From NCBI GenBank assembly GCA_037043015.1, contig CM073327.1, positions 12,568,727-12,632,726 on the forward strand: a stretch of DNA of 64,000 nucleotides, in the 5' to 3' direction. Of the stretch, positions 45,101 to 58,400 are shown piece after piece. The notes under the pieces were generated by a model. That model was not told the DNA's origin. It made no database searches and saw nothing but the letters and a program-made list of their open reading frames with translations. Source of the DNA: Bryum argenteum. Lineage: Eukaryota > Streptophyta > Bryopsida > Bryales > Bryaceae. Made by a program: the position numbers and the translations under genes. How positions within the stretch are numbered: the first letter of the stretch is position 1; every line of letters starts with the position of its first letter.

Positions 45101-48100
45101 AGTTTGTGAAGTTGTATTGTTGTGAAGAAAACAGCAAAGTATTCACGTACAAGTAGCATCCCACAACTTTGACTGGGAACGTCGTAGACAAAAACCAGGA
45201 ATGGACTGGCTGTTGCCATTTCTGCCCACAAGCATATACTTGATATACATACGAAACCTCACACTGTTCTGATCTGATACAGAATCATGGGGTCGCTAGA
45301 AGTCTATGCACCTGGAGTGATTGACCAAGATTGAGCTGAATATGGATGTTGTTAAGCAGCACATCAACCATGTTGTACACATTCGTAGTAACCTCCTCCG
45401 GCGACAGTTCTTGCAAAGCTCGGCCCTGCAACAAACATGTGTTGGTCAGGTCCTACTAAAGGACAAGGACCACAGCCACATGACAGATTCAACGACAAAG
45501 TCTACATCACAGTTTTCTATCAACGCATTTTCAGACGATTGAAATGGGCAGAACTGAAATTGCGAACGGAAGAAGATGTGAAGGAACAACAGTATTAACT
45601 GCACCAAATGGAAGCTTACAAGATTTACAACGCTGATACTCTCAGGACGGTCAAATTTCATCTCCATCCAGGCACCTGCGCAAAGGAACTGCCGATGCTG
45701 AGGAAGACTGTGCGTGATGTATTGAGACACATACCCAGCTGGGTCTGGATTATTTACATGTTGTGACGACAACAGTTGCCGACAGTGACCCATAACGGTT
45801 GATTCAGCCTGCAGCTCATTCAACCAATGCACCTCAGCTCACATCAAGGTTCAACTCTTAATAAGGTGTTCTCACCGTCCTTTCTGATAAATTAACTCGC
45901 AATTATGCCATTACAGGAGTGACAAAGTGAAGATCGACTAATTCATCAACTTGAAAAGAAAAAGATTACCTGCTGCCAAGCTTGAATGACCAGATGCCGT
46001 TTATCGATCCGAGAGCTCAATGTATCCCTCAAAACAGGAGGGAAATGTCGCATTGTCTTATCAGACCATGTGTGCTGGCTGTCGGAAAGAATCTGCTCCA
46101 ATGCTGGCTTTAGGATAACCATCTGCTCGCAGGCGGCTATTCCTCTAGTCTTCATCGTGAACGCCAAGTTCAACACCATAGTTCTATTCAGAGTCTCTGT
46201 GAAATCTGTCGAAGCCCCCTGCAAAACAATGCCAGAGTTAAGGCCGTTTGACTTAAAACTAGATACTGCGATCCCACAGGAAGAGGCAGGTTCTCTGAGC
46301 ATGTAAAAAGCAAACCAGTTATCACGTCCCACTATATTGTAGAGTCCGTACGAGCTTGGCATTGACCAGATGTATGCTTTAAAATTTGCGAAGAGAAGCA
46401 CACCTTCAATTCTTTCTTCACAGGCAAAACTTCCTTCAGGTTCAGAATGAGATTCATCCCTAGATTCTCAGCCAAACGAAACAGACGATGCTCTCCTCTC
46501 CTCACTTTCACCACTATGACAGTTTTGGCCATGACAAGTATAAGCTTCCTCAACTTGTTATGAAACCTGCCACGTTGATAAGATAATACGTTACGAAGCA
46601 ATTCCCATCAATTAAAAAACAGATACTGTCCGAGAACGGGAGTAACTTGAAATTCAAACATGTGGGTCACGTAACAAGCAAGACCTGCAAGACGACGACT
46701 GTTGAAAACCCATTCATTAGAAAAAAAAAATATCATACCGATAGAGCGGTAGAAGTCGATAATTGAACAACTCAAGCAAGAGGAGAAGAACGCCAGGCTT
46801 TGCCGCCCGTGCTGGCAACCTCTGCGTCATTCCCTGTAATTGAACTCTTCCATGAGTTGGTATGATGTTAAAGCGAAAAATGTTCAGCAAATCCTACAAC
46901 TGCCAACTCCAAAGTTAGCAGGTCTAGTTTTAGCGAAGTGAGACCTCCAATACTTTGAACTGGAAACGTATCACATGTATACTAGCCCAAATCACATCGA
47001 AGAGCATACATTGAGGTGATGCTGAAACAAGTTTTGAGGAGCAGCCAACAGAAGTCGCACGTAGGTCTCAACTATGGCTATGCTTGGAACATACTGCACA
47101 CATCCATCAAACCAAACATGGGTCACTTGCTCCCAGCAAAAGATCACTTTTTAGAAATTGCATGAATTTCTTGTACACTACCAGAGACCTTTCCTAAATA
47201 GGTCTCGGTGACAACACTCCGTGACGAACGTAAGAACGTCTTCCAGCAGGTTATTATCTCCAATGCTATAGCTAAAAACCATGATGTACATGGACTACAC
47301 AAGACCATGGCACAGAATCACCACTTCGTGCATGTTCACTCCAAAGTACTGGCGTATATATGAGCGTATCGAAGAAAATGTCTTCCCATACCTGGCCAGC
47401 AAAAATTAGCTCCTCAATCTGCGTCAAAAGGTGCAGACATAGGTGCAGCGACAGACCAGAAAGCAGTGTCATTGGCAAAGGCCGCGTTTCATGTATCAAG
47501 GACAACCGGTCCCCTCCGAGCATGATCTCAGATACACCACTTGACCTGAACCATGTCATCAGAGCATCACTTACAGGCTGAGTCATTGTATTTGAAAGTA
47601 CCCACACCATTCCCATTGCATTCTCATCCAGCTGTGCATAGTCTAGCACCCTCTCTCCTGCATGAACAGACCCGCAATATAAGAAATAAGACAAGATAAC
47701 GACAACTCAGATGCTCCATTCTCACAAGAACAGCGAGGTCTACGATAACAGGATTCCAGCTACACTCCAGGTGGAATATGCGTGAACAAAGAGAGCCGGT
47801 TGGCACCTTTCATAGCCTGCTTCCACCACTCGTCAATAACCTTGCTCTTCTTCTGGTGTTCCTGCACTCGACTACCATGTAGATTCTCCATCATGTTGCG
47901 GTTGATGGACCACAGCCGGAGTGTCTGGCTGCTACCAACGAAATCCAACAGCACTGCTTGGGCCGTTGTGTTACTTGCTTGCTCCACAGACCGCTCTACC
48001 ATATCTAACGACAGGATCTTCCCAAATGTCTCCACCTGAAAATGCCCTGAACCAGAGTAACTAAGCATGGGATATAAATCCATGCAAGAACTAAACATTA

Positions 48101-51100
48101 AGTCAATGAATGCCATACGGCATAATTTAAGGATTCTCTATCATATTTTAATTTTCGGCTGCTTTTGAAGTATAAGGTTGCAAATTACTAAATCACCTGT
48201 GAATCAGAGCCTAATGCAGATGTCACTATCTCAAGCCGGAATACTCGGGCTAGTAGCCACGTCACATGATTACTAGCCATCACAATTCCATCCGCAAAAC
48301 GCACCGCCAGCTTGTCAATAAGCTCCAGAAAGTCAAGGCACCCGGTGCTTGTAAAAAAGTAGAACAGATCTGCGAACATTAACCACTCCTGCCAACGACT
48401 GGCTTCGGTATTGGCTGTGTTTGTGCTGCCTGCACAAAATGACGTTTGTCAGCACGAAAGGATCTTCACTTGAGCCACCTCTGATATTGATGCCTAATAA
48501 CATATATACCCAACTCACGGAAGATTTCAAATAGGTGCCTGAGCGAAGAAAAAAGAGGACTTCCAAAAGGGATACTCTATAAAAGCCTTAGACTGTCACC
48601 ATACTGATACTGGTAACTTCAGAAACGGCTGCAGTGTACGACGCAAAGGACATAACCTGTCGGCAGTGGCTGCATAAGCTCCATAACACGCTCCACTACA
48701 GCATCGCACGTCATTTCTGCTGAAAACTCCAGAGAAGGTTGACCCACGTACAAAGGACCTGTTCTGGGTCCCATGGTCTGGGACCCTTCCTTGAAACGAG
48801 GAGCAAGGACTAGCACGCGCTTCCACCAGTCGGTTGACACACATCCGCGCAGGGCATGTCGCAAACACCGCATGGCCTTCTCCCACTCTACAGTTCCTCT
48901 CGGTATGGCTGTCGCGATGTCCTGAAATGTTCACATCCCTGTAAGTAAAACCGTTTGCAAGGGCCCGCATTCATTCAGAACGAAGCGCACCGATTCCATT
49001 TAATTCAGTAGCATAACAAGTAAACTATTTTGGATGTAGAAGATTTCTGAATAATTTCAGAATGGAGGGTATATCTGGATGCTTTACTATAGCAGTTAGT
49101 ATAAATTATCTGAAAAGGCATGTAATGACAACACTTCAGAGTCCACCAAAGCTACCTCGGACAGACAAAATCTTACACACACTGAAGACAACTATTAAGC
49201 GATGTCACGTTTTTCGAGCGTGTCCTAGAGTGCCAATATGCATCACATGTAACATCGGAAGTATCAAGGACGAAACTCTATCCCGACATATAAGAGAGAG
49301 AATTGTATGGTACAGCTGACACATTACATACTGTATGTGAGGCCGGCGTTCACAAGCCAACATTGATACAAACCTCGCCATGAAGAAGTTCGCCCATTGT
49401 ACCAGGGTAAGTCAGAGCAGGAAATCGCAATGTTGTAAACGTAGGACACTGCAAGTGCTGGTCTAATGGCTGCATCTGCAGAGCGATCTTGTCACGCCTC
49501 CGGTGCACCTCCAAGAACAAGGCGAACAGCGCCTCATCGTCTGGCCATCGCTCAACCTGCCAATTTCAGATCGGACGAAATGTAAAGAGCCTAAATCTAT
49601 GTGATGCACTTGTGATTGCTACTTAAGAATGAATGTGTCTCGTAGCCGACAGCACTGATTATGAGATGCGCGGTTGGTAATTGTGAGTGGCAACGGGCAT
49701 TCAGAAATACATTTGTAAAAATCGGAAAGTACAACAAGGATTCGAAAATTTAAATATCCTAAAAAAATCAAGCTAGAGTTGAAACAGAACCAGATTTCGG
49801 TATTAAGGCTAATCACCTGTGGCTGAGTTCCTAGGTGCAGTAGAGCATAAAATGGAACTCGGCACTTGGTCTCATCGATCAGCGCCCAAATCACATCTAC
49901 ACAACTGCGTAACCACATCCGTGATTCCAGCTTCCAAATGTATGACCTGCTCCCAGCATCCCAAGTCTGGATCCACTTGACAACTTGCAGAAGGATATCC
50001 AGACAAGTCACAGGCTGTAGCTCAACTTCCAGGGCAGCCACCATCACTCTGCACACTAGAGGTCGCAACCAGTTTATCACCCTTGATCCTAATACACTAC
50101 TGCCACTGTTCGACGAGTACTCAACACCAGAATGAGCAGGGGATGCTACTGTGCTTCCTTGAGCAGAAGATGCCATCAGGTTCCCCGAAGGTGACGGTGA
50201 CGCCGGGGTTGGTGTTGGTACATTAGTGCCTTGCATCATCATTGCCAAAGGTCCAGCTGCTTGAGAACTTGTCGTCCCAACATTCAGTCCCTGCTTAGTC
50301 CCTGTCGTTGACCCGTTCTTTTCAGCTTCTTCAGCCGCCCGTTGCAGAATGGGCAGGAAAGAGTCCCATCGGACAACCCCCATCTTGACCAGCATTTGGA
50401 GAATCCGCAGCAGAAAGTCCGACTGCAAACCATGGCTGCTGCATTGTACCAGCAAAGATGCCAGAACCGCTTCGGTCACAGCCCGCCATTGTTCTAGATC
50501 CTTCACAACCAACATGTCCGTAGAGTTATTCTACCTCAGAATCCTCAAAGTACCCAAACAACGTTCAAGCTAGAAACGCAGGATCTTAATATTTAAGCTC
50601 GGACTGGGAGACCGATGTACAGTAGTGCAACTTCATACAATATACTTTGACCTCAAGAAATGTGTGTCATGTTGTTTACCACTACCAGCATGTGAATTTA
50701 CCGACAGGCTTATTTGAATTCTAGAAGTGGACATTTTACATACTCGGAACAGCTTACATTCTTGAATTACAAATTACTGAAACAATCAACATCGCCGTAT
50801 TGACCAACAGTTTTCACTCACCGTGAACAGAGACTGTAGCTGCGAAAAGTCGGACGAAAACTGTTCCTCGCTTGGAGCTTGCGGTCTGCTTACTGCAGCC
50901 ACCCGCTTTCGAATAGCCAATGATCTGCAATGGCAAAAAACAAAGACGCAAATTGAGACTTAACGAGGCTAAAATGCAGCATGTAAGTAACTTAAGGATG
51001 ATAGTTGAGGTCAACGCGTTCAATAAACTACTACTACGGTGACGAATAGCGAGACTTACGGATTTTCTCTTCGATCCGCTCTACTATTCAAGCTCCGCTG

Positions 51101-51672
51101 CAAAACCGAAAAAGAAAAGATTAGATATTAACAAGAAAGTTATACATCCACTCCAACAGAGTACAAGAATTGCTAGCACAAAATGCAACACAGCAGATTC
51201 AGACGTTTCACAGAGATGACGATCAGCATCCATATCTGCTACACTATCTTCACTCCATCTCTTCAGTAACGCTTGCATTGTATTGAAGTAGTAGAGTATC
51301 GCGGCGAATTAGAATACAAAGAATCAACAACCGACGAATCGGTTCGATACCTCGATCGCGACGCTAGAAACATTGGATTATTGTCATGAATTCCAAATTT
51401 CAACAGAGATTCTAATTTGCAGGGATCCATTCCATCTACTCGTCTGCCCGATCACCTCGTAACAAGAAAATTACAGAACAATAAAAATCAATTCTCAAGC
51501 TCCAGAAGCTCCAATTCGTTTTCAATTCAATCATCTTAACTACAGTACTCGAATTTTTACTCAGGAGGGAATGCGAATCGGCAAGGAAGGAAGGGAGACT
51601 TACTCCCAGATAAACGTCGAAGAGGTCCTGGACGGCAATGCGAAGGCTGTTGTTAGTGGAGCTGATTTCCAT
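42199..51672 (-). CDS. MED23: Mediator subunit MED23, copy A (22 exons, complete)
   Basis: MED23 is a tail subunit of the RNA polymerase II Mediator complex in the nucleus. Exons from the start (plus-strand limits): 51604-51672, 51060-51097, 50822-50924, 49817-50500, 49374-49556, 48657-48921, 48197-48429, 47807-48035, 47392-47657, 47010-47093, 46739-46833, 46404-46566, 45970-46218, 45620-45808, 45312-45425, 44557-44682, 44310-44461, 43937-44177, 43135-43828, 42776-42957, 42520-42668, 42199-42391. All joins keep frame and total 1566 residues, close to the Arabidopsis protein. Recognisable blocks include FSSDFSQLQSLFTDLEQWRA near the start, WQEWLMFADLFYFF, IENDATETAERLLHVYAPLI, FVRDTLAYFYGHLPPKLVLR, YRIMGPLLPRLL, and the C-terminal SIYAATHPKL. 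Exon 21 holds a 15-residue tandem duplication. The largest late intron (44683-45311) has a MITE. Confidence 0.93.
42525..42614 (-). repeat. 45-bp in-frame tandem duplication in MED23-A exon 21
   Basis: Two 45-bp units (42525-42569 and 42570-42614) differ at one base and encode ASSSTVATDIIDLVD twice. The frame is preserved. Related MED23 proteins have one such stretch before the final helices. Confidence 0.9.
44807..45051. mobile_element. Small MITE in a MED23-A intron
   Basis: Terminal inverted repeats CCATATTCGTTAAATTGG near both ends (44811-44828 and, inverted, about 45028-45046) enclose 245 bp without coding potential. TTGA flanks it (44803-44806 and 45052-45055). The same intron in MED23-B is 176 bp and lacks it. 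The superfamily is not clear from such ends. Confidence 0.7.
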
Positions 51673-51930
51673 GACGCTTACCGGCAATCAAGGGCCATGG
51701 CATGCACGTGAAATTGTTCGATCAGATTGCTGCGAAAGAAACAGAGGTTCGATCAGCAACCCTAATGCTCTGTTTTTTCGATTTCTGGACAAGTGAGATT
51801 CTCTGCCGAAAACAGCACTGCCCGCTGCAGATACTACAGTACCGAACTAACCGATGTCTGCTGAAAAAGAGCGGATTCCGGAAAGCTGCAGGGACGCATT
51901 AACAATGGCTGGAAAGTGTTGTTTTGGCTC
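51673..51930 (-). promoter_or_regulatory. MED23-A leader and promoter, telo-box
   Basis: On the minus strand GAGCATTAGGGTT lies about 90 bp before the ATG (telo-box AACCCTAA at 51758-51765 in plus reading). The surrounding TTTTCGGCAG, GTACTGTAGT and CTGATCGAAC blocks match the upstream region of MED23-B, so the duplication included the core promoter. A short leader intron (acceptor near TTTCGCAG) is possible. Confidence 0.55.
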
Positions 51931-54800
51931 TTTGTAGAGGTGCTGGATAAAAGCAACAACAAGACTTTTTAACTTCTCAACAACAAGGCTCACATGTTCA
52001 TGTTTTTGGACAAAGGACGATCTAAATTTATATTTTTCTCTTTCATCCGTTATGAAAATGTGACTTTTAGTAAACTATCATATTTAATGGCTACGGTTTC
52101 AATTGCGATCATGTGATGTAAACAATGACTTGGCCCTTGCTAAATCAAGTTTTTATTACTTTTCTTATGCCCGTTCAGATTTAAAGTTTTGATTTAGTTG
52201 CCAAGAGTGCTTTGTAGTCTCAAGACGCTTTTGGTTTGCGTATTCATGCAATATTGATTGATGAAAATGAAGAGTTAAGAAATACAATTTATGTTTATTT
52301 TATATTGACCTCTATTGTTTATTTATTGAGCTCAAATATTTTTTTAACAACCTCAAGGATAAATAAATGAGAACATCAGACCCTTGTAGGGTTGGTGTGA
52401 ATAGAACGCCCGTTCCACTTACCCTTGATGATATGTCCAGAGGATATAACAACAATGACGTAGGACCACTAACCCCTCTTGGGGTGGCACGACCTAGAGA
52501 CACTTACTTTGGGACTAGAGATTTGGAAATCCTCAATTCTCCCTTTAATCATTGTTCATGACCAAAGGGTTAAACCTTATGATCTTGCTAAATACATTAA
52601 TTTTTAACCCCTAAGAGCCTAATTATCCATTTTATGATCAATATCGAATTTCGAGGAATTGTACGCAGATAAAAAAAATATTTTTCTTGGAATTTTTTTA
52701 ACATCCGAGAAGTTTGGTGAGTTGAGAACCACATCCAATTTACAAAACCTCGTTTGGATTCATTGATTGTTCACAATAAGCCTATGTACACAAGCAGGGT
52801 AAGGTCTACTTAGTGTATTTCAATTATATACAACCACGATTCTTTGTAGCGTGAAAACCTCAATTCCGTAAATGACATTATTCTTTGTGCCATTTTGGCT
52901 AAATGAATATTTTTGAGCGGCTATACAATACATGGTTGTTTTAAACTGTAGTTGAGAAAAATTGCTCCCCCATGTCAGAAATGGACAAAAAACAATGTTA
53001 CTTTTTTAATTTTAAGCACCCCAAAACGTCCCATTTTATGAGAATAGTGCCATTTTATTGGATTTGAGGTTAAAGTGAATACAATCTAAGGATCATAGGT
53101 TTGATGAATTAATTTTCTTTGTTCTTTGCCTATTAGTCCATGAGTTGGACTTTCCACATGGCATCTTAGGCCACAAAACAATAAAAAAAAAAACTAATGG
53201 CTTAAATCTTATATTGTTATGAAAGTGGAATCTGAAAGTGGATCTATAGTTACATGGCATGTCACGATCAAAAGTTCATACATACTTTAATGAATTATAG
53301 ATTTTCGATATGTGCAAAACTAGTTCATTTTAACGATGTCAAACACATCACATTCTGTCTCAAAATCTTAAAAAGTATATGCGGAAAGTTGAACATGCCT
53401 CATAGCAACTTAGATGTAAAAGTTTACATTTTGGGTGCAAACACTTTGGACCTTACAAAAAACAACATCTTCCTAACACTCTACCCAAAAAGATGGAAAA
53501 ATCTTAGGAGAAAAGTTATGTATAAGGCCTTGAATAAGTAACTTTTAAATTTACTTTAAAGTGATATTACGGAGTTTAGTCAAGAGTGATAAGAATGGAG
53601 TTGATAGAAGGCTAAAACAAAAGCTATAAACCAAAATTGATTGATATCAAGGAACCTTACGATTTAATTTTCATCTTTCCTTATTACCAAGTTGAAAAAT
53701 GGAAACAAACAAAAGATAAACATATAATGTTGTTTTGTGAGTCTTTTTATAGACCATATGTGTAAAACAATAGAACCATAGCGGATAACAAAATTCCTAG
53801 GAGAAATAATATTTAAGGTAGAGGCGCTCATTTCCACATTGGTGAAAAAGTGTGGTATTTTCACTAGGCTCTCAACTAATAAGTTTGATGGAAATCCTCT
53901 TGTAGAGCTCCGTAAAAAAACTGCACTTGTCCACTAGTGCCAACTAATTATCTAAAGCCGCCATATTAGTCACTTGAATCTGTAAAGTGTGCAATATAAT
54001 GTTATACTACTTTGTATTTGAACATGTGTTTAAATTGAGTTGATAAGTTCTATGTATGTTGATCAGTTGTTATAGGTTGCCTTCTACATGGAAATCAAGG
54101 GAAGGCCTAGATTTTTATTATAGTAGGTACTATCAACTTAAATGTTAAAAATCATGTATTCAAGGAATTTCATCAGAAGTAATATCTTATTTCTAATTAA
54201 ATTTCTTAAGTACATGCTAAAATATCTAAATGTCCTATCTCATATAGTTGAGACACCTTACATGGTGGCATACTTTGTTTAAATTTTAGCTCATGAACTC
54301 AATGCATCTTATGGTAATGTGAAGAAGAAACTCAAAATGGTTTTGAAGTAAACCGATAGCAAAGCTAAATTGCAAGCAATTTTTGAACATGAGGAAAGTA
54401 AGATAGAGATCGAACAAGTAGAATAGTTGGACTCTTTTACGACCAATTATGAAATTTTGAAGCTCAATTTATAGGTAGTTCAATAATGCCACCAACATGG
54501 CACGGTAAAGTACCACCCACATGTTGTTGCTCTTAATATATTGTAGGTGGAGCAAAACGTGCACAACACCACAAATTACTCACTAAACCTATTCAAGTAG
54601 GAGGTACATTATAACCCCCAACTTCCAATGTAATCATGGTGTACATTCTAGGTTTAGTAGTTTTGGGTGTACCAATGAGTTCCCTTATGATCCATAACTA
54701 ATTTTATATCAAATTAAAATTAATAACTCCAATTGGTCTAATCTCCCAATTACTTTGCACATCTTCCAAAATGATTATTAGTCTAACTCCCCCAATAAGC
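51931..54800. other. Spacer between the MED23 copies
   Basis: AT-rich and without a gene I can support. The frame at 52367-52561 (64 codons) has no recognised motif. The stretch 54590-54800 has faint similarity to the block A/B spacer (about 15110-15330), with GTGTACATTYTAGGTT in common, suggesting a shared old transposon family. Confidence 0.45.
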
Positions 54801-54805
54801 TACCT

Positions 54806-55062
54806 GATATGAATTTGAGCGGTTTCCGAGCCACTTACCATATGGTACCATTGGATTTGAAATTTGAACGGTTCTTAAGCCGCTTACTATATGGTGCCGT
54901 TGGATTTGAAATTTGAGCTATTTCTAAGCCACTCATGGTCTATTACCGTTGGATTTGAAATTTGAGTGGTTTCTGAGCCACTAACCATATGGTGCCGTTG
55001 GATTTCAAAATTTGAGCGGTCTCTAAGCCACTCACCGTACAGTACCATTGGATTGGAAAACT
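54806..55062 (+). repeat. 49-bp tandem array, about five units
   Basis: TTGGATTTGAAATTTGAGCG-like starts occur at 54851, 54900, 54949, 54998 and 55048, an exact 49-bp period apart from the last step of 50. Each unit includes TTTCTGAGCCACTYACCATATGG. Related words (TTTCCGAGCCACTTACTATA) occur near 31028 in block B. Confidence 0.85.
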
Positions 55063-55249
55063 AATTTGTATCATTGAGTGAAGATTACTAAACCTCCATT
55101 GTTCCAATTTAGAGCACTCTACCTTGTTATACTTAGTTGGAGAATTTTAATGATAGAAGGAAAGAGCAATGGCAAGTTACCATTTTAAATGCCCTCACCT
55201 CCAACTTCTAGACGATCAAAAGATACTAGTTGCATAAGGGAGTCCCTTT

Positions 55250-55491
55250 CTAAAAGAGCCATACCGGAGGCGCTTTTCGGCAGTTGTTAATCGTGCCGAG
55301 TACTGTAGTCCGCTCAGGCCAAGAACAGAGGAGTGCTAGACAGAGTTCGAATAGAAACTGAGCATTAGGGTTCCTGAACTCTGTTTTTTGCTTTGCAGTC
55401 ATTTTGATCGAACTTTCTTTGCCACGCTAGATTGCTTTCTCGTACAATGGCCTGGCTTGTTTCTTCCTCATGAAGCGCCACAATTTCGACC
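55250..55491 (+). promoter_or_regulatory. MED23-B leader and promoter, telo-box
   Basis: GAGCATTAGGGTT (telo-box at 55364-55372) lies about 120 bp before the ATG, with flanking blocks CTTTTCGGCAG, GAGTACTGTAGT and TTTGATCGAAC shared with MED23-A. It is likely to retain promoter function. Confidence 0.55.
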
Positions 55492-58400
55492 ATGGAGACC
55501 AGCTCCGGAGGTGTGCAGTCCCCCAACAGCCTCCGCATTGCCATTCAGGACCTCTTCAATGTCTATTTAGGAGTAAGTTTCCCTCCCTCTCCGAATTCGC
55601 ATTTCCTGTGTACTAGTTTCTTTAAAAAAATAAAATTCCTCGAGTACTGCACCTAAGATTATTGGATTGCGAACGAACGGGAGAGTTGGTGTGACTTTGA
55701 TTTTCTTGATATTCTCGAGGTGATTGGGCTCAGTGATTTTGAATAAGGAGAAGTATATGGAAAACTTGCCTGCGTATTAGTATTTCTGTTAGAGATTGAA
55801 AAGTGTGTGTTGAAGACAATCATCTAGTGCTCCTAGTCGTGCTGTCTAGTTATCAGATCAATACGTGATGTTTAATGTCAAGTGTTAGTTCATTACATTG
55901 TAATTCGAAATAATACACTGCAAGCGATAACGAAGCGAGTAAGGTGAGTGATGGAGGAAAGACAGCGTAGCAATTTTGATTGCTAATCGTCAACTTGTCA
56001 GCTCTATGTATTGTTTGAAGATGCTGTGTTTGCAGTTTGTGCTAGCTAAATATGGACTTTGTTGTTAATTAATCTTCTCTCTTTCGGTTTTGCAGCGGAG
56101 CTTGAGTAGTAAAGCTGATCGAAGAGAAAATCTGTAAGTCTCGCTTTTTATCATCGTATTGGATGAAGCGCTGAATTGCTGTTTCTTGTCGTAGGTGTTC
56201 AAAGAGTAACGCATTTTTAGCGTGCATTCTCTGTTCTATTTCTTTTCTTGTTATGTGTGATATTGTTGGAGGTGATCATTACTAACGCCCCCATCTGTCG
56301 CACGACTGGAGGTTACATTCTGGATAGCAGTCTCCTGAGGTCTCATTTTGTGTCTCTGATTTCTACCCTTGCAGATCGTTGGCTGTTCGAAAGCGGGTGG
56401 CTGCAGTAAGCAGCAGACCGCAGGCTCCAAAGGAAGAACAATTTTCGTCCGACTTCCTGCAGCTTCAGTCTCAGTTTACGGTGAGTGAGAACTGTTGATT
56501 AACATGGTGGCAAAGAACTAGTTTTTGTTGATTGGGTAAGCCAGAAAGAAATTGCGAAGTTGTTTGCCGCACACTCCGGAAGACAGGTCAGCGTAATAGT
56601 GTAAAGAGTTTTCAAAGCTTTCATTAGAGAGAAGTCAATCTTTGTGATACTAGTTTAGCCTTTCGTATCTCTTCTTGTTTTTTATAGAACAAGCGTCTCT
56701 GGACCGCATTACACTGCAATGGAGAATTTAGTGGTTCAGCGGTTCAGCGAAATTCAGAGAGAAGTTTTGTCCAGGGGCCTTCTCCATCGCACTGTAAAGA
56801 GGTCCTTAGTAATGGTAGCTTGATACTTTCTGAGTATCTATTCCTTATTTGGTTTCGCGACTTCACCTTAGTCAAAGGCCCCACCTTGATATCCCACAGT
56901 AGACCATCAAATGGACCACACTCACCGCATGATGCATCTTTAGTGTAGGGCCGCAGGCGTGGGCTTATTAGGATGTAATTATAAGTTGTTCGGACAGTAT
57001 GTCACAATACCCCTGACGGTAAATCTGAATTTGTTATCAATGGTAAATCACATGGCTGACATTTCTAAAGAGACAAATGGAAGGTGCACTGTTGTATATC
57101 GGTCTTCCCGTATGCAGTATTGGAGATTGATAAATAAGTTAAATTTTAACTTGAAGTTCGTCTCTGTGCTCGGAGGATATAAGGTTAACCCTACGCATTT
57201 GTTGGCTGTGAAGGATCAAGAACAAGGGCGGGCTGTGACCGAAGCGGTTCTGGCATCTTTGCTGGTACAATGCAGCAGCCATGGTTTGCAGTCGGACTTT
57301 CTGCTGTATACTCTCCAAATGCTGGTCAAGATGAAAATTGTACGATGGGACTCTTTCCTTCCCATTCTGCTGCAGGCGGCTGAAAGAGCTGAAAAGAATG
57401 GTCCAACGACAGGGACTAATCAGGGACTGAATGTTGGGACGACAAGTTCTCAAGCAGCTGGACCTTTGGCAATGATGATGCAAGGCACTAATGCAACAAC
57501 TCCAACCCCGGCGTCACCGTCACCTTCGGGGAACCTATTGGCATCTCCTGCTCACGGAAATATCGTAGCATCCCCTGCTCATTCTGGTGTTGAGTACTCG
57601 TCGAATAGTGGCAGTAGTGTATTAGGATCAAGGGTGATAAACTGCCTGCGACCTCTAGTGTGCAGAGTGATGGTTGCTGCCCTGGAGGCTGAGCTGAAGC
57701 CTGTGACTTGTCTAGATATCCTTCTGCACGTTGTCCAGTGGGTCCATACGTGGGATGCTGAGGCGGACGGTAAGGATGAGGAGGGGAAAAGCAGGTCAAA
57801 CAATCGGAAGCTGGAATCACGGATGTGGTTGCACAGTTGCGTAGATGTGATTTGGGCGCTGATCGATGAGACCAAGTGCCGGGTGCCATTCTATGCTCTA
57901 CTGCACGACAGAACTCAGCTACAGGTGGTTAGCCGTAACGAAATCTGTTGTTGTTTTAACTGTAGCTGGATCCTGTAAAACCTCTTTTGTTGAAACCTTG
58001 TGAAAACTTATACATATGTGTGAATAAGCGTTGCTAAACACAATTACGAAACACGAATCTCATATTCCGTGCAGTCGGCCACGTGGTGGATTCATCTATG
58101 AAGTAACTCTTACAAGTGCATCACTTATTTGGTACGATCTGAAATTGGCAGGTTGAGCGATGGCCAGACGATGAGGCGCTGTTTGCTCTGTTCTTGGAAG
58201 TGCACCGTAGGCGTGACAAGATTGCTTTACATATGCAGCCGTTAGACCAACACTTGCAGTGTCCTACATTTGCAACATTGCGAGTTCCTGCTCTGACTTA
58301 TCCTGGTACAATGGGCGAGCTTCTGCATGGCGAGGTTTGTACCATTGGTGGTGTGCAGCCGTTGGCCTTACATAGGTTATGTAACGCATTAGCTGTTGAA

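Noticed and set aside
52367-52561. 64-codon frame in the MED23 spacer
   Set aside because: It has no recognisable motif, paralogue or splice context; the length is expected by chance.
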